Part shown: piece after piece, positions 12,401 to 24,273 of the stretch
Position numbering within the stretch: position 1 is the stretch's first letter
Layout of the letters: every line of letters starts with the position of its first letter
Origin: Hydractinia symbiolongicarpus
Taxonomy: Eukaryota; Cnidaria; Hydrozoa; Anthoathecata; Hydractiniidae
Reading direction: 5' to 3'
Assembly (NCBI RefSeq): GCF_029227915.1
Contig: NC_079878.1
Location: forward strand, 35,057,501-35,121,500
DNA: 64,000 nt
Program-made: the position numbers and the translations under genes
Notes under the pieces: model-generated
What the model was told of the DNA's origin: nothing
The model's input: only the letters and a program-made list of their open reading frames with translations
The model's database searches: none

Positions 12401-14438
12401 AACTGTCGCTATTTCTTGAGCGCGCGATAACGGATAGGATAGCTCCCACAGTATATAATGACTTATTAATCTAAATTTTTAAATGAAGCGCTACCACAGC
12501 GCCCAGTGTAATCGCTGAGTTCTGGCAATCACGTCAAATTAAGAAGAATGTTATTTCTTGGAGTCCAATTTTCTCATTTATCACATTTATCAGGTCACAG
12601 TCCAAAGTTAGTTTAATTAAGTCCCACAGTCAATCGTTTCATTGTTAAAAGCGATACAACCTAGTACTATCAGAAAAACATCGCTAAATACATGTTGGTA
12701 CGAATATGTGACACAACCGTTGAAATTCAAACGGACTGACACCGTCAGAAAGTCAGTGAAATGTAGTATTTGAAACTGTCTCTATTTCTTCAGCGCGCCC
12801 TAACGGCTAGGATTGGTCCCACAGTAAAGAATGATTTATTTATCTAAATATTTAAATGAAGCGCTACCACAGCGCCCAGTGTAAACGCTGAGTTCTGGCA
12901 ATCACGTCAAATTAAGAAGAATGTTATTTCCTGGAGTCCAGTTTTCTCATATATCACCTTTATCAGGTCACAGTCCAAAGTTAGTTCAATTAAGTCCCAC
13001 AGTCAATCGCTTCATAGTTAAAAGCGATGCAACCTAGTAATATCAAAAAATGTCGCTAAGTACACGTTGGTACGAATATGTGACCCAACCGTTGAAAATC
13101 AAACAGACTAACACCGTTAGAAAGTCAGTGAAATGTAGTATTTGAAACTGTCTCTATTTCTTCAGCGCGCGCTAACGGCTAGGATTGGTCCCACAGTAAA
13201 GAATGATTCATTTATCTAAATATTTATATGAAGCGCTACCACAGCGCCCAGTGTAATCGCTGAGTTCCGGCAATCATGTCAAATTAATAAGAATGTTATT
13301 TCTTGGAGTCCAATTTTCTCATTTATCACATTTATCAGGTCACAGTCCAAAGTTAGTTCAATTAAGTCCCACAGTCAATCGTTTCATTGTTAAAAGCGAT
13401 ACAACCTAGTACTATCAGAAAAACATCGCTAAATACATGTTGGCACGAATATGTGACACAACCGTTGTAACTCAAACGGACTTACACCGTTAGAAAGTCA
13501 AGAAATGTAGTTTTTAAAACTGTCGCTAATTCTTCAGCGCGCGATAACGGCTAGGATAGGTCCCACAGTAAAAAATGACTTATTAATCTAAATTTTTAAA
13601 TGAAGCGCTACAACAGCGCGTAGTGTAATCGCTGAGTTCCGGCAATCATGTCAAATTAATAAGAATGTTATTTCTTGGAGTCCAATTGTCCAATTTATCA
13701 CATTTATCAGGTCACAGTCCAAAGTTAGTACAATTAAATCCCACAGTCAATCGCTTCACTGTTATAAGCGATACAACCTAGTAATATCAAATAAATATCG
13801 CTAAATACATGTTGGTACGAATATGTGACCCAACCGTTGTAACTCAAACGGAGTGACACCGTTAGAAAGTCAATGAAATGCATTTTTTGAAACTGTCGCT
13901 ATTTCTTCAGCGCGCAATAACGGATAGGATAGCTCCCACAGTATATAATGACTTATTAATCTAAATTTTTAAATGAAGCGCTACCACAGCGCCGAGTGTA
14001 ATCGCTGAGTTTCGGCAATCATGTCAAATTAAGAAGAATGTTATTTCTTGAAGTCCAATTGTCTCCTTTATCACATTCATCAGGTCACAGTTCAAATTTA
14101 GTTCAATTAAGTCCCACAGTCAATCGCTTCATAGTTAAAATCGATGCAACCTAGTAATATCAGAAAAATATCGCTAAATACATGTTAGTACGAATATGTG
14201 ACCAAACCGTTGTAACTCTAACGGACTTACACCGTTAGAAAGTCAAGAAATGCAATTTTTGAAACTGTCGCTATTTCTTCAGCGCGCGATAACGGCTAGG
14301 ATAGGTCCCACAGTAAAAAATGACTTATTAATCTAAATTTTTAAGTGAAGCGCTACCACAGCGCCCAGTGTAATCGCTGAGTTCCGGCAATGATGTCAAA
14401 TTAATAAGAATGTTATTTCTTGGAGTCAAATTTTCCCA

Positions 14439-14465
14439 TTTATCACATTTATCACATTTATCAGG
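14439..14465. repeat. 9-bp TTTATCANN triplication
   Basis: TTTATCACA, TTTATCACA and TTTATCAGG lie in tandem. A typical monomer has only two copies (TTTATCACATTTATCAGG). The extra copy makes this monomer (14174-14553) the longest in the window at 380 bp. Replication slippage is the simplest cause. Confidence 0.9.
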
Positions 14466-14586
14466 CCACAGTTCAAAGTTGGTTCAATTAAGTCCCACAG
14501 TCAATCGTTTCATTGTTAAAAGCGATGCAACCTAGTAACATCAAAAAATGTCGCTAAATACATGTTGGTACGAATATGTGACCCAA

Positions 14587-14617
14587 CCGTTGTAACTCAA
14601 ACGGACTGACACCGTTA
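14587..14617. other. CCGTT-AACGG-CCGTT inverted-repeat cluster (representative)
   Basis: CCGTT at 14587-14591, AACGG at 14600-14604 and CCGTT at 14612-14616. The middle element can pair with either flank, giving two alternative 5-bp stems with loops of 8 and 7 nt. The flanking elements read CAACGG and TAACGG on the minus strand, which fit the animal Myb consensus YAACKG. The cluster is present in most monomers. Any protein binding is inference. Confidence 0.5.
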
Positions 14618-14670
14618 GAAAGTCAATGAAATGCAGTTTTTGAAACTGTCGCTATTTCTTCAGCGAGCGA

Positions 14671-14676
14671 TAACGG
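14671..14676 (+). other. TAACGG after the CpG-rich GCG run (representative)
   Basis: Most monomers have GCGCGCGATAACGG at offset about 110-122, giving a third YAACGG word per unit, on the plus strand. In many monomers it is followed by CTAGGAT or ATAGGAT. Some units change it (ACTAACGCC in monomer 1, GATAACAGC near 41470 and 49302, GATAACTGC near 51541). Confidence 0.45.
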
Positions 14677-14732
14677 CTAGGATTGGTCCCACATTAAAAA
14701 AATGACTTTTTTTATCATAATTCTTAAATGAA

Positions 14733-14747
14733 GCGCTACCACAGCGC
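14733..14747. other. GCGCT-ACCAC-AGCGC hairpin (representative)
   Basis: A perfect 5-bp inverted repeat with a 5-nt loop, found in most monomers at offset about 179. One family shortens the loop by one base (GCTACACAGCGC, near 38178, 38552, 40790, 41163, 43768, 44891, 48248, 48991 and 51604). GAAGCACTACC types put a mismatch in the stem, and the GCGGGCG type replaces the right arm with ATCCC. It is common but not invariant. Confidence 0.6.
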
Positions 14748-16641
14748 CCAGTGTAATCGCTGGGTTTGGGCAATCATGTCAAATTAAGAAGAATGTTATT
14801 TCTTGGAGTCCAATTGTCTCCTTTATAACATTTATCAGGTCACAGTCAAAGTTAGTTCAATTAAGTCCCACAGTCAATCGTTTCATTGTTAAAAGCGATG
14901 CAACCTAGTAACATCAAAAAATGTCGCTAAATACATGTTGGTACGAATATGTGACCCAACCGTTGTAACTCAAACGGACTGACACCGTTAGAAAGTCAAT
15001 TAAATGCAGTTTTTGAAACTGCCGCTATTTCTTCAGCGCGCGATAACGGCTAGGATTGGTCCCACAGTAAAAAATGACTTATTAATCTAACTTTTTAAAT
15101 GAAGCGCTACCTCAGCGCCCAGTGTAATCGCTGAGTTCCGGCAATCATGTCAAATTAAGAAGAATGTTATTTCTTGGAGTCCAATTTTCTCATTTATTAC
15201 ATTTATCAGGTCACAGACCACAGTTAGTTCAATTAAGTCCCACAGTCAATCGTTTCACTGTTAAAAGCGATGCAACCTAGTAATATCAAAAAATGTCGCT
15301 AAATACACGTTGGTACGAATATGTCACCCAACCGTTGAAACTCAAACAGACTAACACCGTTAGAAAGTCAGTGAAATGTAGTATTTGAAACTGTCTCTAT
15401 TTCTTCAGCGCGCGCTAACGGCTAGGATTGGTCCCACAGTAAAGAATGATTTATTTATCTAAATATTTATATGAAGCGCTACCACAGCGCCCAGTGTAAT
15501 CGCTGAGTTCCGGCAGTCACGTTAAATTATGAAGAATGTTATTTCTTGGAGTCCAATTTTCTCATTTATCACATTTATCATGTCACAGTCCAAAGTTAGT
15601 TCAAGTAAGTCCCACAGTCAATCGTTTCATTGTTAAAAGCGATACAACCTAGTAATATCAGAAAAACATCGCTAAATACATGTTGGTACGAATATGTGAC
15701 CCAACCGGTGTAACTCAAACGGATTTACACCGTTAGAAAGTCAATGAAATGCAGTTTTTAAAACTGTCGCTATTTCTTCAGCGCGCGATAACGGCTAGGA
15801 TTGGTCCCACATTAAAAAAAATGACTTTTTTTATCATAATTCTTAAATGAAGCGCTACCACAGCGCCCAGTGTAATCGCTGGGTTTGGGCAATCATGTCA
15901 AATTAAGAAGAATGTTATTTCTTGGAGTCCAATTGTCTCCTTTATAACATTTATCAGGTCACAGTCAAAGTCAGTTCAATTAAGTCCCACAGTCAATCGT
16001 TTCATTGTTAAAAGCGATGCAACCTAGTAACATCAAAAAATGTCGCTAAATACATGTTGGTACGAATATGTGACCCAACCGTTGTAACTCAAACGGACTG
16101 ACACCTTTAGAAAGTCAATGAAATGCAGTTTTTGAAACTGCCGCTATTTCTTCAGCGCGCGATAACGGCTAGGATTGGTCCCACAGTAAAAAATGACTTA
16201 TTAATCTAACTTTTTAAATGAAGCGCTACCACAGCGCCCAGTGTAATCGCTGAGTTCCGGCAATCATGTCAAATTAAGAAGAATGTTATTTCTTGGAGTC
16301 CAATTTTCTCATTTATTACATTTATCAGGTCACAGACCACAGTTAGTTCAATTAAGTCCCACAGTCAATCGTTTCACTGTTAAAAGCGATGCAACCTAGT
16401 AATATCAAAAAATGTCGCTAAATACACGTTGGTACGAATATGTGACCCAACCGTTGAAACTCAAACAGAGTAACACCGTTAAAAAGTCAGTGAAATGTAG
16501 TATTTGAAACTGTCTCTATTTCTTCAGCGCGCGCTAACGGCTAGGATTGGTCCCACAGTAAAGAATGATTTATTTATCTAAATATTTATATAAAGCGCTA
16601 CCACAGCGCCCAGTGTAATCGCTGAGTTCCGGCAGTCACGT

Positions 16642-19600
16642 TAAATTAAGAAGAATGTTATTTCTTGGAGTCCAATTTTCTCATTTATCACATTTATCAG
16701 GTCACAGTCCAAAGTTAGTTCAATTAAGTCCCACAGTCAATCGTTTCATTGTTAAAAGCGATACAACCTAGTAATATCAGAAAAACATCGCTAAATACAT
16801 GTTGGTACGAATATGTGACCCAACCGGTGTAACTCAAACGGACTTACACCGTTAGAAAGTCAAGAAATGTAGTTTTTAAAACTGTCGCTAATTCTTCAGC
16901 CCGCGATAACGGCTAGGATAGGTCCCACAGTAAAAAATGACTTATTAATCTAAATTTTTAAATGAAGCACTACCACAGCGACCAGTGAAATCGCTGAGTT
17001 CCGGCAATCATGTCAAATTAAGAAGAATGTTATTTGTTGGAGTCCAATTTTCCCATATATCACATTTATCAGGTCACAGTCCAAAGTTAGTTCAATTAAG
17101 TCCCACAGTCAATCGCTTCATAGTTAAAAGCGATGCAACCTAGTAATATCAGAAAGATATCGCTAAATACATGTTGGTACAAATATGTGTCCCAACCGTT
17201 GTAAATCAAACGGACTGACACCGTTAGAAAGTCAATGAAATGCAGTTTTTGAAACTGTCGCTATTTCTTCAGCGCGCAATAACGGCTAGGATTGGTCCCA
17301 CAGTAAAAAATGACTTATTAATCTAACTTTTTAAATGAAGCGCTACCACAGCGCCCAGTGTAATCGCTGAGTTCCGGCAATCATGTCAAAGTAAGAAGAA
17401 TGTTATTTCTTGGAGTTCAATTTTCTCATTTATCACATTTATCAGGTCACAGACCACAGTTAGTTCAATTAAATCCCACAGTCAATCGTTTCACTGTTAA
17501 AAGCGATGTAACCTAGTAATATCAAAAAATGTCGCTAAATACACGTTGGTACGAATATGTGACCCAACCGTTGAAACTCAAACGGACTAACACCGTTAGA
17601 AAGTCAGTTAAATGTAGTATTTGAAACTGTCTCTATTTCTTCAGCGCGCGCTAACGGCTAGGATTGGTCCCACAGTAAAGAATCATTTATTTATCTAAAG
17701 ATTTATATGAAGTGCTACCACAGCGCCCAGTGTAATCGCTGAGTTCCGGCAATCACGTCAAATTAAGAAGAATGTTATTTCTTGGACTCCAATTTTCTCA
17801 TTTATCACATTTATCAGGTCACAGTCCAAAGTTAGTTCAATTAAGTCCCACAGTCAATCGCTTCATAGTTAAAAGCGATGCAACCTAGTAATATCAGAAA
17901 AATATCGCTAAATACATGTTGGTACGAATATGTGACCCAACCGTTGTAACTCAAACGGACTGACTCCGTTAGAAAGTCAATGAAATGCAGTTTTTGAAAC
18001 TGTCGCTACTTTTTCAGCGCGCAATAACGGCTAGGATTGGTCCCACAGTAAAAAATGACTTATTAATCTAACTTCTTAAATGAAGCGCTACCACAGCGCC
18101 CAGTGTAATCGCTGAGTTCCGGCAATCATGTCAAAATAAGAAGAATGTTAATTCTTTGAGTTCAATTTTCTCATTTATCACATTTATCAGGTCACAGACC
18201 ACAGTTAGTTCAATTAAGTCCCACAGTCAATCGTTTCACTGTTAAAAGCGATGCAACCTAGTGATATCAAAATATGTCGCTAAATACACGTTGGTACGAA
18301 TATGTGACCCAACCGTTGAAACTAAAACGGACTAACACCGTTAGAAAGTCAGTGAAATGTAGTATTTGAAACTATATCTATTTCTTCAGCGCGTGCTAAC
18401 GGCTAGGATTGGTCCCACAGTAAAGAATCATTTATTTATCTAAATATTTATATGAAGCGCTACCACGGCGCCCAGTGTAATCGCTGAGTTCCGGCAATCA
18501 CGTCAAATTCAGAAGAATGTTATTTCTTGGAGTCCAATTTTCTCATTTATCACATTTATCAGGTCACAGTCCAAAGTTAGTTCAATTAAGTCCCACAGTC
18601 AATCGTTTCATTGTTAAAAGCGATGCAACCTAGTAATATCAGAAAAACATCGCTAAGTACATGTTGGTACGAATATGTGACCCAACCGTTGTAACTCAAA
18701 CGGACTTACACCGTTAGAAAGTCAAGAAATGTAGTTTTTAAAACTGTCGCTAATTTTTCAGCGCTCGATAACGGCTAGGATAGGTTCCACAGTAAAAAAT
18801 GACTTATTAATCTAAATTTTTAAATGAAGCGCTACCACAGCGCCCAGTGTAATCGCTGAGTTCCGGCAATTATGTCAAATTAAGAAGAATGTTATTTCTT
18901 AAAGTTCAATTTTCTCATATATCACATTTATCAGGTCACAGTCCAAAGTTAGTTCAATTAAGTCCCACAGTCAATCGTTTTACTGTTATAAGCGATGCAA
19001 CCTAGTAATATCAAATAAATATCGCTAAATACATGTTGGTACGAATATGTGACCCAACCGTTGAAATTCAAACGGACTGACACCGTTAGAAAGTCAGTGA
19101 AATGTAGTATTTGAAACTGTCTCTATTTCTTCAGCGCGCGCTAACGGCTAGGATTGGTCCCACAGTAAAGAATCATTTATTTATCTAAATATTTATATGA
19201 AGCACTACCACAGCGCCCAGTGTAATCGCTGAGTTCCGGCAATCACGTCAAATTAAGAAGAATGTTATTTCTTGGAGTCCAATTTTCTCATTTATCACAT
19301 TTATCAGGTCACAGTCCAAAGTTAGTTCAATTAAGTCCCACAGTCAATCGTTTCATTGTTAAAAGCGATACAACCTAGTAATATCAGAAAAACATCGCTA
19401 AATACATGTTGGTACGAATATGTGACCCAACCGTTGAAACTCAAACGGACTAACACCGTTAGAAAGTCAGTTAAATGTAGTATTTGAAACTGTCTCTATT
19501 TCTTCAGCGCGCCCTAACGGCTAGGATTGGTCCCACAGTAAAGAATCATTTATTTATCTAAATATTTATATGAAGCACTACAACAGCGCCCAGTGTAATC

Positions 19601-22600
19601 GCTGAGTTCCGGCAATCACGTCAAATTAAGAAGAATGTTATTTCTTGGAGTCCAATTTTCTCATTTATCACATTTATCAGGTCACAGTCCAAAGTTAGTT
19701 CAATTAAGTCCCACAGTCAATCGTTTCATTGTTAAAAGCGATACAACCTAGTAATATCAGAAAAACATCGCTAAATACATGTTGGTACGAATATGTGACC
19801 CAACCGTTGTAACTCAAACGGACTTACACCGTTAGAAAGTCAAGAAATGTAGTTTTTAAAACTGTCGCTAATTTTTCAGCGCTCGATAACGGCTAGGATA
19901 GGTTCCACAGTAAAAAATGACTTATTAATCTAAATTTTTAAATGAAGCGCTACCACAGCGCCCAGTGTAATCGCTGAGTTCCGGCAATTATGTCAAATTA
20001 AGAAGAATGTTATTTCTTAAAGTTCAATTTTCTCATATATCACATTTATCAGGTCACAGTCCAAAGTTAGTTCAATTAAGTCCCACAGTCAATCGTTTTA
20101 CTGTTATAAGCGATGCAACCTAGTAATATCAAATAAATATCGCTAAATACATGTTGGTACGAATATGTGACCCAACCGTTGAAATTCAAACGGACTGACA
20201 CCGTTAGAAAGTCAGTGAAATGTAGTATTTGAAACTGTCTCTATTTCTTCAGCGCGCGCTAACGGCTAGGATTGGTCCCACAGTAAAGAATCATTTATTT
20301 ATCTAAATATTTATATGAAGCACTACCACAGCGCCCAGTGTAATCGCTGAGTTCCGGCAATCACGTCAAATTAAGAAGAATGTTATTTCTTGGAGTCCAA
20401 TTTTCTCATTTATCACATTTATCAGGTCACAGTCCAAAGTTAGTTCAATTAAGTCCCACAGTCAATCGTTTCATTGTTAAAAGCGATACAACCTAGTAAT
20501 ATCAGAAAAACATCGCTAAATACATGTTGGTACGAATATGTGACCCAACCGGTGTAACTCAAACGGACTTACACCGTTAGAAAGTCAAGAAATGTAGTTT
20601 TTAAAACTGTCGCTAATTCTTCAGCCCGCGATAACGGCTAGGATAGGTCCCACAGTAAAAAATGACTTATTAATCTAAATTTTTAAATGAAGCACTACCA
20701 CAGCGACCAGTGAAATCGCTGAGTTCCGGCAATCATGTCAAATTAAGAAGAATGTTATTTGTTGGAGTCCAATTTTCCCATATATCACATTTATCAGGTC
20801 ACAGTCCAAAGTTAGTTCAATTAAGTCCCACAGTCAATCGCTTCATAGTTAAAAGCGATGCAACCTAGTAATATCAGAAAAATATCGCTAAATACATGTT
20901 GGTACAAATATGTCTCCCAACCGTTGTAAATCAAACGGACTGACACCGTTAGAAAGTCAATGAAATGCAGTTTTTGAAACTGTCGCTATTTCTTCAGCGC
21001 GCAATAACGGCTAGGATTGGTCCCACAGTAAAAAATGACTTATTAATCTAACTTTTTAAATGAAGCGCTACCACAGCGCCCAGTGTAATCGCTGAGTTCC
21101 GGCAATCATGTCAAAGTAAGAAGAATGTTATTTCTTGGAGTTCAATTTTCTCATTTATCACATTTATCAGGTCACAGACCACAGTTAGTTCAATTAAATC
21201 CCACAGTCAATCGTTTCACTGTTAAAAGCGATGTAACCTAGTAATATCAAAAAATGTCGCTAAATACACGTTGGTACGAATATGTGACCCAACCGTTGAA
21301 ACTCAAACGGACTAACACCGTTAGAAAGTCAGTTAAATGTAGTATTTGAAACTGTCTCTATTTCTTCAGCGCGCGCTAACGGCTAGGATTGGTCCCACAG
21401 TAAAGAATCATTTAATTATCTAAAGATTTATATGAAGTGCTACCACAGCGCCCAGTGTAATCGCTGAGTTCCGGCAATCACGTCAAATTAAGAAGAATGT
21501 TATTTCTTGGACTCCAATTTTCTCATTTATCACATTTATCAGGTCACAGTCCAAAGTTAGTTCAATTAAGTCCCACAGTCAATCGCTTCATAGTTAAAAG
21601 CGATGCAACCTAGTAATATCAGAAAAATATCGCTAAATACATGTTGGTACGAATATGTGACCCAACCGTTGTAACTCAAACGGACTGACTCCGTTAGAAA
21701 GTCAATGAAATGCAGTTTTTGAAACTGTCGCTACTTTTTCAGCGCGCAATAACGGCTAGGATTGGTCCCACAGTAAAAAATGACTTATTAATCTAACTTC
21801 TTAAATGAAGCGCTACCACAGCGCCCAGTGTAATCGCTGAGTTCCGGCAATCATGTCAAAATAAGAAGAATGTTAATTCTTTGAGTTCAATTTTCTCATT
21901 TATCACATTTATCAGGTCACAGACCACAGTTAGTTCAATTAAGTCCCACAGTCAATCGTTTCACTGTTAAAAGCGATGCAACCTAGTGATATCAAAATAT
22001 GTCGCTAAATACACGTTGGTACGAATATGTGACCCAACCGTTGAAACTAAAACGGACTAACACCGTTAGAAAGTCAGTGAAATGTAGTATTTGAAACTAT
22101 ATCTATTTCTTCAGCGCGTGCTAACGGCTAGGATTGGTCCCACAGTAAAGAATCATTTATTTATCTAAATATTTATATGAAGCGCTACCACGGCGCCCAG
22201 TGTAATCGCTGAGTTCCGGCAATCACGTCAAATTCAGAAGAATGTTATTTCTTGGAGTCCAATTTTCTCATTTATCACATTTATCAGGTCACAGTCCAAA
22301 GTTAGTTCAATTAAGTCCCACAGTCAATCGTTTCATTGTTAAAAGCGATGCAACCTAGTAATATCAGAAAAACATCGCTAAGTACATGTTGGTACGAATA
22401 TGTGACCCAACCGTTGTAACTCAAACGGACTTACACCGTTAGAAAGTCAAGAAATGTAGTTTTTAAAACTGTCGCTAATTTTTCAGCGCTCGATAACGGC
22501 TAGGATAGGTTCCACAGTAAAAAATGACTTATTAATCTAAATTTTTAAATGAAGCGCTACCACAGCGCCCAGTGTAATCGCTGAGTTCCGGCAATTATGT

Positions 22601-24273
22601 CAAATTAAGAAGAATGTTATTTCTTAAAGTTCAATTTTCTCATATATCACATTTATCAGGTCACAGTCCAAAGTTAGTTCAATTAAGTCCCACAGTCAAT
22701 CGTTTTACTGTTATAAGCGATGCAACCTAGTAATATCAAATAAATATCGCTAAATACATGTTGGTACGAATATGTGACCCAACCGTTGAAATTCAAACGG
22801 ACTGACACCGTTAGAAAGTCAGTGAAATGTAGTATTTGAAACTGTCTCTATTTCTTCAGCGCGCGCTAACGGCTAGGATTGGTCCCACAGTAAAGAATCA
22901 TTTATTTATCTAAATATTTATATGAAGCACTACCACAGCGCCCAGTGTAATCGCTGAGTTCCGGCAATCACGTCAAATTAAGAAGAATGTTATTTCTTGG
23001 AGTCCAATTTTCTCATTTATCACATTTATCAGGTCACAGTCCAAAGTTAGTTCAATTAAGTCCCACAGTCAATCGTTTCATTGTTAAAAGCGATACAACC
23101 TAGTAATATCAGAAAAACATCGCTAAATACATGTTGGTACGAATATGTGACCCAACCGTTGAAACTCAAACGGACTAACACCGTTAGAAAGTCAGTTAAA
23201 TGTAGTATTTGAAACTGTCTCTATTTCTTCAGCGCGCCCTAACGGCTAGGATTGGTCCCACAGTAAAGAATCATTTATTTATCTAAATATTTATATGAAG
23301 CACTACAACAGCGCCCAGTGTAATCGCTGAGTTCCGGCAATCACGTCAAATTAAGAAGAATGTTATTTCTTGGAGTCCAATTTTCTCATTTATCACATTT
23401 ATCAGGTCACAGTCCAAAGTTAGTTCAATTAAGTCCCACAGTCAATCGTTTCATTGTTAAAAGCGATACAACCTAGTAATATCAGAAAAACATCGCTAAA
23501 TACATGTTGGTACGAATATGTGACCCAACCGTTGTAACTCAAACGGACTTACACCGTTAGAAAGTCAAGAAATGTAGTTTTTAAAACTGTCGCTAATTTT
23601 TCAGCGCTCGATAACGGCTAGGATAGGTTCCACAGTAAAAAATGACTTATTAATCTAAATTTTTAAATGAAGCGCTACCACAGCGCCCAGTGTAATCGCT
23701 GAGTTCCGGCAATTATGTCAAATTAAGAAGAATGTTATTTCTTAAAGTTCAATTTTCTCACATATCACATTTATCAGGTCACAGTCCAAAGTTAGTTCAA
23801 TTAAGTCCCACAGTCAATCGTTTTACTGTTATAAGCGATGCAACCTAGTAATATCAAATAAATATCGCTAAATACATGTTGGTACGAATATGTGACCCAA
23901 CCGTTGAAATTCAAACGGACTGACACCGTTAGAAAGTCAGTGAAATGTAGTATTTGAAACTGTCTCTATTTCTTCAGCGCGCGCTAACGGCTAGGATTGG
24001 TCCCACAGTAAAGAATCATTTATTTATCTAAATATTTATATGAAGCACTACCACAGCGCCCAGTGTAATCGCTGAGTTCCGGCAATCACGTCAAATTAAG
24101 AAGAATGTTATTTCTTGGAGTCCAATTTTCTCATTTATCACATTTATCAGGTCACAGTCCAAAGTTAGTTCAATTAAGTCCCACAGTCAATCGTTTCATT
24201 GTTAAAAGCGATACAACCTAGTAATATCAGAAAAACATCGCTAAATACATGTTGGTACGAATATGTGACCCAA
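16642..24273. repeat. Decameric HOR, 3725-bp period, two full copies
   Basis: Ten monomers (starts 16791, 17163, 17535, 17908, 18280, 18653, 19025, 19398, 19771, 20143) are followed by ten near-identical ones (20516, 20888, 21260, 21633, 22005, 22378, 22750, 23123, 23496, 23868). Marks at exactly 3725 bp include CAGCCCGCGATAACGG (16897/20622), GGTACAAATATG (about 17176/20901), TACCACGGCGCCC (about 18461/22186) and AGTGATATCAAAATATG. Reading the copies side by side I saw only about four mismatches (near 17157, 17187, 17690 and 20034). The match starts after GTTAAATTAAG at 16641 and ends where GGTGTAACTC should recur near 24273. Confidence 0.95.
18653..20515. repeat. Nested trimer (1118 bp) inside decamer copy 1
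   Basis: Monomers 18653, 19025 and 19398 are followed by 19771 and 20143, which match the first two at 1118 bp. The mark TAATTTTTCAGCGCTCG occurs at 18751 and 19869, and GGTTCCACAG follows in both. The same pair is present in decamer copy 2, so the trimer duplication came before the decamer duplication. Confidence 0.92.

Larger units (their letters stand above)
12401..14621. repeat. Diverged monomers without visible HOR
   Basis: Monomer starts are 12684, 13056, 13429, 13801, 14174 and 14554. Adjacent units differ at many scattered sites and I could not pair them at any fixed multiple. The 13056 unit uses TACACGTTGG, and 12684 and 13429 share GTGACACAACCG. This is the least homogenised part of the left half. 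No gene or inserted element. Confidence 0.7.
14554..14926. repeat. Representative monomer (373 bp)
   Basis: This unit keeps most of the canonical elements and serves as a reference for offsets: CTAAATACATG at its start, the CCGTT/AACGG/CCGTT cluster at 14587-14616, TAACGG at 14671-14676, the hairpin at 14733-14747, and the GATGCAACCTAGTAA end motif. A length of 373 bp is about two nucleosome repeats, as in many satellites; nucleosome placement itself cannot be seen from sequence. Confidence 0.85.
14622..16860. repeat. Trimeric HOR, 1119-bp period, two copies
   Basis: Monomer starts are 14927, 15299, 15672, 16046 and 16418, plus parts of 14554 and 16791. Copy 1 is about 14622-15740 and copy 2 about 15741-16860. 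Marks shared at this offset include CGCTGGGTTTGGGC (about 14757/15877), AGACCACAGTTAG (about 15214/16333) and ACCGGTGTAACTC (about 15703/16823). Monomer 15672 is a hybrid: its left end matches 16791 and its right end matches 14554. Confidence 0.88.
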
